Origin: Pseudomonas nitroreducens TX1
GTDB taxonomy: Bacteria; Pseudomonadota; Gammaproteobacteria; Pseudomonadales; Pseudomonadaceae
NCBI RefSeq assembly: GCF_000313755.1
Contig: NZ_AMZB01000132.1
Coordinates: 1-59,242, forward strand
DNA: 59,242 nucleotides
Direction of reading: 5' to 3'
Part shown: positions 55,263 to 59,242 of the stretch, piece by piece
How the letters are laid out: every line of letters starts with the position of its first letter
Position numbering within the stretch: position 1 is the stretch's first letter
The notes under the pieces: generated by a model
The model's input: the letters and a program-made list of their open reading frames with translations, nothing else
What the model was told of the DNA's origin: nothing
Databases searched by the model: none
Made by a program: the position numbers and the translations under genes

Positions 55263-56054
55263 ATGAACCTGCTGTTCTCGAATTCGCTGAAAGTCTCCAC
55301 CCTTGCCCTGTGCGTCGGCCTTTCCGCCTGCAGCCAGTTCCAGTCCAACGACGCGCAGAACACTGCCGCGGCCAAGCCCGCCGCTGGCACCAGCCACTGG
55401 TGGTGGCCCTTCGGCGGCGACGAGGAAGTGATCGCCGCCGCGCCCGCGCCTGCACAAAAACCGGTGGAGGCCTCCAAGGTCGCGGATGCCGGCAGCCGGC
55501 AGCCCGGTGGCCACTGGTGGTGGCCGTTCGGTGTAAGCGACAGCGCACCGGGTGCCGAGAAGGCTGCCAAGCCCCAGGACATCAAGGTCACCAAGGAATG
55601 GCTGGACCAGCACGAGAAGTCCCTGCGTGAAGCGGTGGCCGGCAGCAAGTTCACCGTCGAGCGCCGCGAGAACGCCCTGGTGCTGATCGCACCGGTGGAA
55701 GGTTCGTTCAACCCCAAGCGTCCTGAACTGCTGCTGCCGATCACCCTGGCACCGCTGGGCAACGTGGCGAAGATGCTGCAGAACGACCCGGAAAGCGGCG
55801 TGCTGGTCCTCGGCCACAGCGACAGCTCGGGCGACAAGGCGACCAACGACAAGGTCAGCCTGCAACGTGCCCAGGCGGTCTCGTCGATCTTCCGCCTGAG
55901 CGGCCTGGGCGCCGACCGCCTGCGCCTGAAGGGCGTCGGCTCAAGCCTGCCGCGCGCCGACAACGCCAGCGCCGAAGGCCGCGCGTTGAACCGCCGCGTC
56001 GAAGTGCTGGTCACCCAGCGCACCAGCCTGCTGGCGCTCGCCCAGGCCAACTGA
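55263..56054 (+). CDS. OmpA-family lipoprotein with duplicated HWWWPFG motif
   Basis: A 263-residue lipoprotein: signal and lipobox VGLSAC (C23), an N-terminal linker holding the heptapeptide HWWWPFG twice (residues 45-51 and 84-90), and a C-terminal OmpA-like peptidoglycan-binding domain (about 140-255: LVLGHSDSSGDKATND, SLQRAQAVSSIF, RALNRRVEVLV). The tryptophan-rich heptapeptide is not part of the OmpA fold and its role is unknown; membrane insertion or partner binding is possible. It lies beside pdxH as in P. aeruginosa (PA1048-PA1049). Confidence 0.88.
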   Translation: MNLLFSNSLKVSTLALCVGLSACSQFQSNDAQNTAAAKPAAGTSHWWWPFGGDEEVIAAAPAPAQKPVEASKVADAGSRQPGGHWWWPFGVSDSAPGAEKAAKPQDIKVTKEWLDQHEKSLREAVAGSKFTVERRENALVLIAPVEGSFNPKRPELLLPITLAPLGNVAKMLQNDPESGVLVLGHSDSSGDKATNDKVSLQRAQAVSSIFRLSGLGADRLRLKGVGSSLPRADNASAEGRALNRRVEVLVTQRTSLLALAQAN

Positions 56055-56067
56055 TCCGCGCTGCGCA

Positions 56068-56095
56068 AAGCGTCATTCCGCCGGGAATGACGCTT
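56068..56095 (+). terminator. Hairpin between the OmpA lipoprotein gene and pdxH
   Basis: AAGCGTCATTCC pairs with GGAATGACGCTT around a four-base loop; no long T run follows, so it may be an attenuator or RNA end rather than a full terminator. Confidence 0.6.
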
Positions 56096-56162
56096 GTCGT
56101 GGATCAAGCGCGAAGGCGTAACTCTGGATAAGCTTAGGGACTTCTTCTGCAGGAGATTTCCA

Positions 56163-56810
56163 ATGGCTCAGACCCTGGCCGATATGCGCCGCGAATACAC
56201 CCGTGACGGACTGACCGAAACCCAGGCGCCCAGCGAACCGTTCAGCCTGTTCAGCCAATGGTTCGAGGACGCGGTGAAGACCGAGCAACTGCCGGTCGAA
56301 CCCAATGCGATGATGCTCGCCACCGTGGACGCCGACGGCCAGCCACACTGCCGCGTGCTCCTGCTCAAGGGCCTGGACGAGCGCGGTTTCACCTTCTTCA
56401 GCAACTACGAAAGCGCCAAGGGCCAGCAGTTGCGGGAAAACCCGCGTGCGGCCATGACCTTCTTCTGGCCGGCGCTGGAGCGCCAGGTACGCATCGAGGG
56501 GCGGGTGGAGAAAGTTTCCGCCGAAGAGTCCGCCGCCTATTACCGCGTGCGCCCGCTGGGCAGCCGCCTGGGCGCCTGGGCGTCGCCGCAGAGCCGGGTC
56601 ATCGATGGCCGTGGCGAACTGGAACAACTGTTGGCGGAAACCGAACAGCGCTTCGCCGACACGGCACCCACCTGTCCGGATTTCTGGGGTGGTTTCCGTC
56701 TGCTGCCAAGCCGTATCGAATTCTGGCAGGGCCGTCCGAGCCGCCTGCACGATCGCCTCAATTTCCGCAATGAAAATGGCGTCTGGGTGCGGGAGCGCCT
56801 GGCGCCCTGA
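56163..56810 (+). CDS. pdxH: Pyridoxine/pyridoxamine 5'-phosphate oxidase
   Basis: A 215-residue FMN flavoenzyme that makes pyridoxal 5'-phosphate from the pyridoxine or pyridoxamine phosphates. FMN and substrate segments [43 protein letters not shown] and the C-terminal [13 protein letters not shown] are all intact. GCAGGAGA lies before the ATG. Length and start agree with the family. Confidence 0.95.
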   Translation: MAQTLADMRREYTRDGLTETQAPSEPFSLFSQWFEDAVKTEQLPVEPNAMMLATVDADGQPHCRVLLLKGLDERGFTFFSNYESAKGQQLRENPRAAMTFFWPALERQVRIEGRVEKVSAEESAAYYRVRPLGSRLGAWASPQSRVIDGRGELEQLLAETEQRFADTAPTCPDFWGGFRLLPSRIEFWQGRPSRLHDRLNFRNENGVWVRERLAP

Positions 56811-56877
56811 GCCTGTCCAGCAGTTGAGCCTGGCGTAAGGAGCAACTGTCTTCCTCTGAAATTCCGTGCCTGTGTTT

Positions 56878-56982
56878 CCCTCTCCCTGAAGGGAGAGGGG
56901 ATCGTATGGTGCAGGTTGAAACCAAGGCGTCAGCCGGCACGGTCAGCGCCCTCTCTCTTCAGGGAGAGGGCGGGGGAGAGGG
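56878..56982. repeat. Inverted pair of CT/GA-rich palindromic repeats (copy 4)
   Basis: The left copy is at 56878-56901 and the inverted right copy at 56949-56982; the right copy has one C to T change in the core and carries the extra GGGGGAGAGGG block. The pair spans 105 bases. Confidence 0.82.
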
Positions 56983-57009
56983 TGTCCCCAAGCGCAATGG
57001 TTTCCAGGC

Positions 57010-57076
57010 AGGAGCGGACTTCGTTCGCGATGGTTTCAGTCGCGAATCAGACCAATCGCGGACGAAGTCCGCTCCT
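57010..57076. repeat. Inverted pair of Pseudomonas REP elements, variant type
   Basis: The 21-base arms AGGAGCGGACTTCGTTCGCGA (57010-57030, core shown in part) and its inverse at 57056-57076 differ at one position. The sequence differs from the REP at 39957, so two REP subtypes are present. Confidence 0.82.
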
Positions 57077-57144
57077 ACGCAGGTCGGGAAAACCGTGCTG
57101 CGGTGTAGGATGCCCTCCATCTTCCCGCTCAACGGACCTGCCCC

Positions 57145-58284
57145 ATGAAAGTCGTCATCGCTCCCGACTCGTTCAAGGAAAGCCTTTCCGCCCCCGAGGT
57201 CGCCGAGGCCATCTCCCGTGGCTGGCTGCGCGCACGGCCGAACGACGAGACGCTGCTGCGACCGATGGCCGACGGCGGCGAAGGCACGGTGGACGCGGTG
57301 CTGGCGGCGCGGCCGGGTGAGCGCCGCGAACTGGACGTTTGCGGCCCGCTGGAGCAGCCGGTGAAAGCCCACTGGGGCTGGCTGGAGGACGCCACCGCAG
57401 TGATCGAGATGGCCGCCGCCAGCGGCCTGCACTGGGTCCCGGCGACGCAGCGCGACGCCACCCGTACGACCAGCCGGGGCACCGGCGAGCTGATCCGCGA
57501 AGCGCTGGATGCCGGCGCGAAGAAGATCATCCTCGGCCTGGGCGGCAGCGCCACCAACGACGGTGGCCTGGGGCTGCTGCAGGCGCTGGGCGTGAGCTTC
57601 CTCGATCACGAGGGCAAGGAACTGGGCGCAGGCGGAGCGCAGCTCGCGGAGCTGGAACGTATCGACCTGTCGGGCATCGACTGGCGACTGGCCGGCGTCG
57701 AGGTCGAAGTGGCAGCCGACGTGAACAACCCCCTTTGCGGTCCCAGGGGGGCTTCGGCGGTCTTCGGCCCGCAGAAGGGCGCGAGCCCGGCGCAGGTGCA
57801 GCAGCTGGATGCTGCGCTCAAGCGTTTCGCCGAGGTCGCGGCGCTGGCCCTGGGGCAGGATCACAGCCTGTTCCCGGGCGTCGGTGCGGCAGGCGGACTG
57901 GGCTTCGCTTGCCGGGCCTTCCTGAAGGCGCGCTTCCGTCCGGGTATCGAACTGATCGCCGAGCTGTCGGAGTTGGAAGCGGCGCTGGCCGACGCATCGC
58001 TGGTCATCACCGGGGAAGGGCGGCTGGATGGCCAGAGCCTGCACGGCAAGACGCCGGTGGGCGTGGCCCATGTCGCGCGTCGCGCGGGCGTGCCGGTGAT
58101 CGCGCTGGCAGGCAGCGTCGGCGAAGGGCTGGCCGAATTGCGTGAAGTGGGGATCGAAGCGGCGTTCAGCCTGGCGCCGGGGCCCATCACCCTGGCCGAT
58201 GCCTGCGCACGCGCAGCGCAGGAGCTGGAGAACCGCGCCGAGGCGTTGGCGCGCTTCTGGTCGCTAGCTCAGGCCGCGCGGTAG
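57145..58284 (+). CDS. glxK: Glycerate kinase
   Basis: A 379-residue GlxK/GarK-family (type I) kinase phosphorylating D-glycerate, using ATP, in glyoxylate or glycerate use. Signatures include VVIAPDSFKESLSA at the N-terminus, MADGGEGTVDAVL, ILGLGGSATNDGGLGLLQALG and GAAGGLGFACRAF. The ATG at 57145 is the standard start. The partner genes of the glyoxylate pathway (gcl, hyi, glxR) are not adjacent. Its 3' end overlaps the convergent small membrane gene by 16 bases. Confidence 0.94.
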   Translation: MKVVIAPDSFKESLSAPEVAEAISRGWLRARPNDETLLRPMADGGEGTVDAVLAARPGERRELDVCGPLEQPVKAHWGWLEDATAVIEMAAASGLHWVPATQRDATRTTSRGTGELIREALDAGAKKIILGLGGSATNDGGLGLLQALGVSFLDHEGKELGAGGAQLAELERIDLSGIDWRLAGVEVEVAADVNNPLCGPRGASAVFGPQKGASPAQVQQLDAALKRFAEVAALALGQDHSLFPGVGAAGGLGFACRAFLKARFRPGIELIAELSELEAALADASLVITGEGRLDGQSLHGKTPVGVAHVARRAGVPVIALAGSVGEGLAELREVGIEAAFSLAPGPITLADACARAAQELENRAEALARFWSLAQAAR

Positions 58285-58505
58285 TCGTCGGCGGCGCGCT
58301 GCAACCAGTCGGGCAGGTCGCGGCGCTTGACCTTCTGGCGCTTGGCATCGGCCAGGCGCTCGAGCAGGTAGCTGCGCTTTTGCGGGTCGTCGCCGGCCAG
58401 TGACAGCGCCAGGTCGCGGTCCATCCAGCGGCGGATGCGCCAGTAAATCCACCAGTGGAAGTACAGACCGGCGGCTGTGGTGACGACGATGATGAAGTAG
58501 TCCAT
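58269..58505 (-). CDS. Small membrane-anchored hypothetical protein
   Basis: A 78-residue protein with one hydrophobic N-terminal segment (YFIIVVTTAAGLYFHWWIYW) and a basic, charged rest (RRWMDRDLALSLAGDDPQKR, LADAKRQKVKRRDLPDWLQRAADDYR). It is most likely an inner membrane protein with a cytoplasmic tail. I do not recognise the family beyond its conservation next to glxK in pseudomonads. It overlaps the glxK stop region in convergent orientation. Confidence 0.7.
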   Translation of the reverse strand: MDYFIIVVTTAAGLYFHWWIYWRIRRWMDRDLALSLAGDDPQKRSYLLERLADAKRQKVKRRDLPDWLQRAADDYRAA

Positions 58506-58710
58506 GTGGGGTTCCGTGTGGGGCGCTTCTGCTGCGGACGCCAGCCTAACCGATCCCCCGACAGGAAAAACTGAGCCACGGCAGGCGTTTTTGGTGGATA
58601 TGGCACAAACTGTACGGAAGCTGAATCGAGATCAGCTGTTTCACGACCTGGCGTGACAGGCGGGCTGCCGTCGGAGTCTAATAGTCGTAGCCCTATTCGG
58701 AGGTTCCCTA

Positions 58711-59175
58711 ATGCGTAAAACTGCCCTGATCGCCGTGACTTTCGCCGCCCTGGCCATCTCCCTCGGCGGTTGCCAGTCCAGCCTGACCGGCGACACCTAC
58801 ACCCGTGAAGAAGCACGTACCGTACAGAACGTTCGCATGGGTACCATCCAGGCCCTGCGCCCGGTGAAGATCGAAGGCACCAAGACTCCCATCGGCTCGG
58901 TTGCCGGCGCTGCGGTTGGCGGTATCGGCGGCAGCGCCATCGGTGGCGGCAAGGGCAGCTATGTCACCGCCATCATCGGCGCCGTGGCTGGCGGCCTGCT
59001 CGGTGCGGCCACCGAAGAAGGCCTGACCCGCACCCAGGGCGTGGAAATCACCGTCCGCGAAGACGACGGCAGCACCCGTGCCTACGTCCAACAGGTCGAC
59101 GAAGGTGCCGTGTTCCGTGTCGGCGAGCGCGTGCGCATCCTGACCGTCAACGGTACCAGCCGCGTCGCTCACTGA
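58711..59175 (+). CDS. SlyB-like glycine-zipper outer membrane lipoprotein
   Basis: A 154-residue lipoprotein with signal and lipobox AISLGGC (C21), a short beta-type segment (YTREEARTVQNVRMGTIQALRPV), a glycine-zipper two-helix region (about 65-105: GSVAGAAVGGIGGSAIGGGKGSYVTAIIGAVAGGLLGAA, in parts) and a C-terminal domain (GVEITVREDDGSTRAYVQ). This is the SlyB/Pcp layout. SlyB proteins support outer membrane integrity and are often controlled by PhoPQ; no PhoP box was identified. GGAGG precedes the ATG at suitable spacing. Confidence 0.9.
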   Translation: MRKTALIAVTFAALAISLGGCQSSLTGDTYTREEARTVQNVRMGTIQALRPVKIEGTKTPIGSVAGAAVGGIGGSAIGGGKGSYVTAIIGAVAGGLLGAATEEGLTRTQGVEITVREDDGSTRAYVQQVDEGAVFRVGERVRILTVNGTSRVAH

Positions 59176-59242
59176 CCGGCTGACGGCTGCCCTTCCATGG
59201 CAGCCAGCGAAACCCAGCGCGCGACAGTCGTTTCGACTGTCG

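Larger units (their letters stand above)
56811..57144. other. Repeat-filled gap between pdxH and glxK
   Basis: No gene is seen in this 334-base gap. It holds one inverted pair of the CT/GA-rich palindrome (56878-56982) and one REP doublet (57010-57076), then the short glxK leader. Confidence 0.7.

Overview
The window is chromosomal DNA from a high-GC gammaproteobacterium, almost certainly a Pseudomonas. Gene content and order match the P. aeruginosa lineage as I remember it: metR-glpM-glpD-glpR-glpK, argF next to an ABC ATPase, bfrB/bfd/ahpC-like/rnt/pyrC/motY/argG/gloA, nth-rsxEGDCBA, metG-apbC-dcd, then quiP ... dinG ... pdxH ... glxK. Several arrangements differ from P. aeruginosa, so a relative outside that species is likely (for example the nitroreducens/citronellolis/knackmussii neighbourhood; this is inference). 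I see no prophage, insertion sequence, CRISPR array, rRNA or tRNA.

Layout. 0.3-7.7 kb: metR, a small CopD-like membrane protein, an exported alpha/beta hydrolase, and the glycerol catabolism block glpM, glpD, glpR, glpK; the usual glpF is absent. 7.9-12.5 kb: Cys-tRNA(Pro) deacylase, a PhzF-like protein, a solitary and unusual ETF alpha subunit, an orphan ABC ATPase and argF. 12.8-18.4 kb: molybdopterin oxidoreductase, monothiol glutaredoxin, MFS transporter, the BfrB/Bfd iron store pair with a Fur box, and a 2-Cys peroxiredoxin. 18.4-24.8 kb: housekeeping genes rnt, pyrC, motY, argG, gloA and ppnN. 25.2-32.0 kb: a PA3496-type small protein, nth and a complete, tightly overlapped rsxABCDGE electron transport operon. 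32.0-35.9 kb: accessory material, namely a CcdAB toxin-antitoxin pair directly upstream of rsxA, an exported cysteine-rich protein of unknown function, and a four-gene operon (DUF4349 lipoprotein, YgiB-like small protein, YgiC-type ATP-grasp ligase, DUF350 membrane protein). 35.9-39.9 kb: metG, apbC/mrp and dcd.

A REP pair and an AAA-type P-loop protein at about 40 kb mark the point where the PA34xx/35xx-like order switches to a PA1032-PA1053-like order: quiP acylase, a His-rich SEC-C protein, a WHy lipoprotein, a TRIC-family channel, YchJ, an OmpA lipoprotein, DUF1145, a collagen-like exported protein, CopD-like, dinG, an exported agarase-like glycosidase, an EstB-like esterase, a second OmpA lipoprotein, pdxH, glxK and a SlyB-like lipoprotein at the end.

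Intergenic space is decorated with two families of palindromic repeats: inverted pairs of a CT/GA-rich palindrome (four loci, each about 105-235 bp) and conventional Pseudomonas REP elements (three loci). The best candidates for something under-described are the YgiBC-type ATP-grasp operon, the ccdAB-rsx arrangement with its palindromic operator, the ETF alpha with altered flavin-site residues, and the exported GH50-like enzyme. Gene order comparisons with P. aeruginosa are from memory and were not checked against a database.
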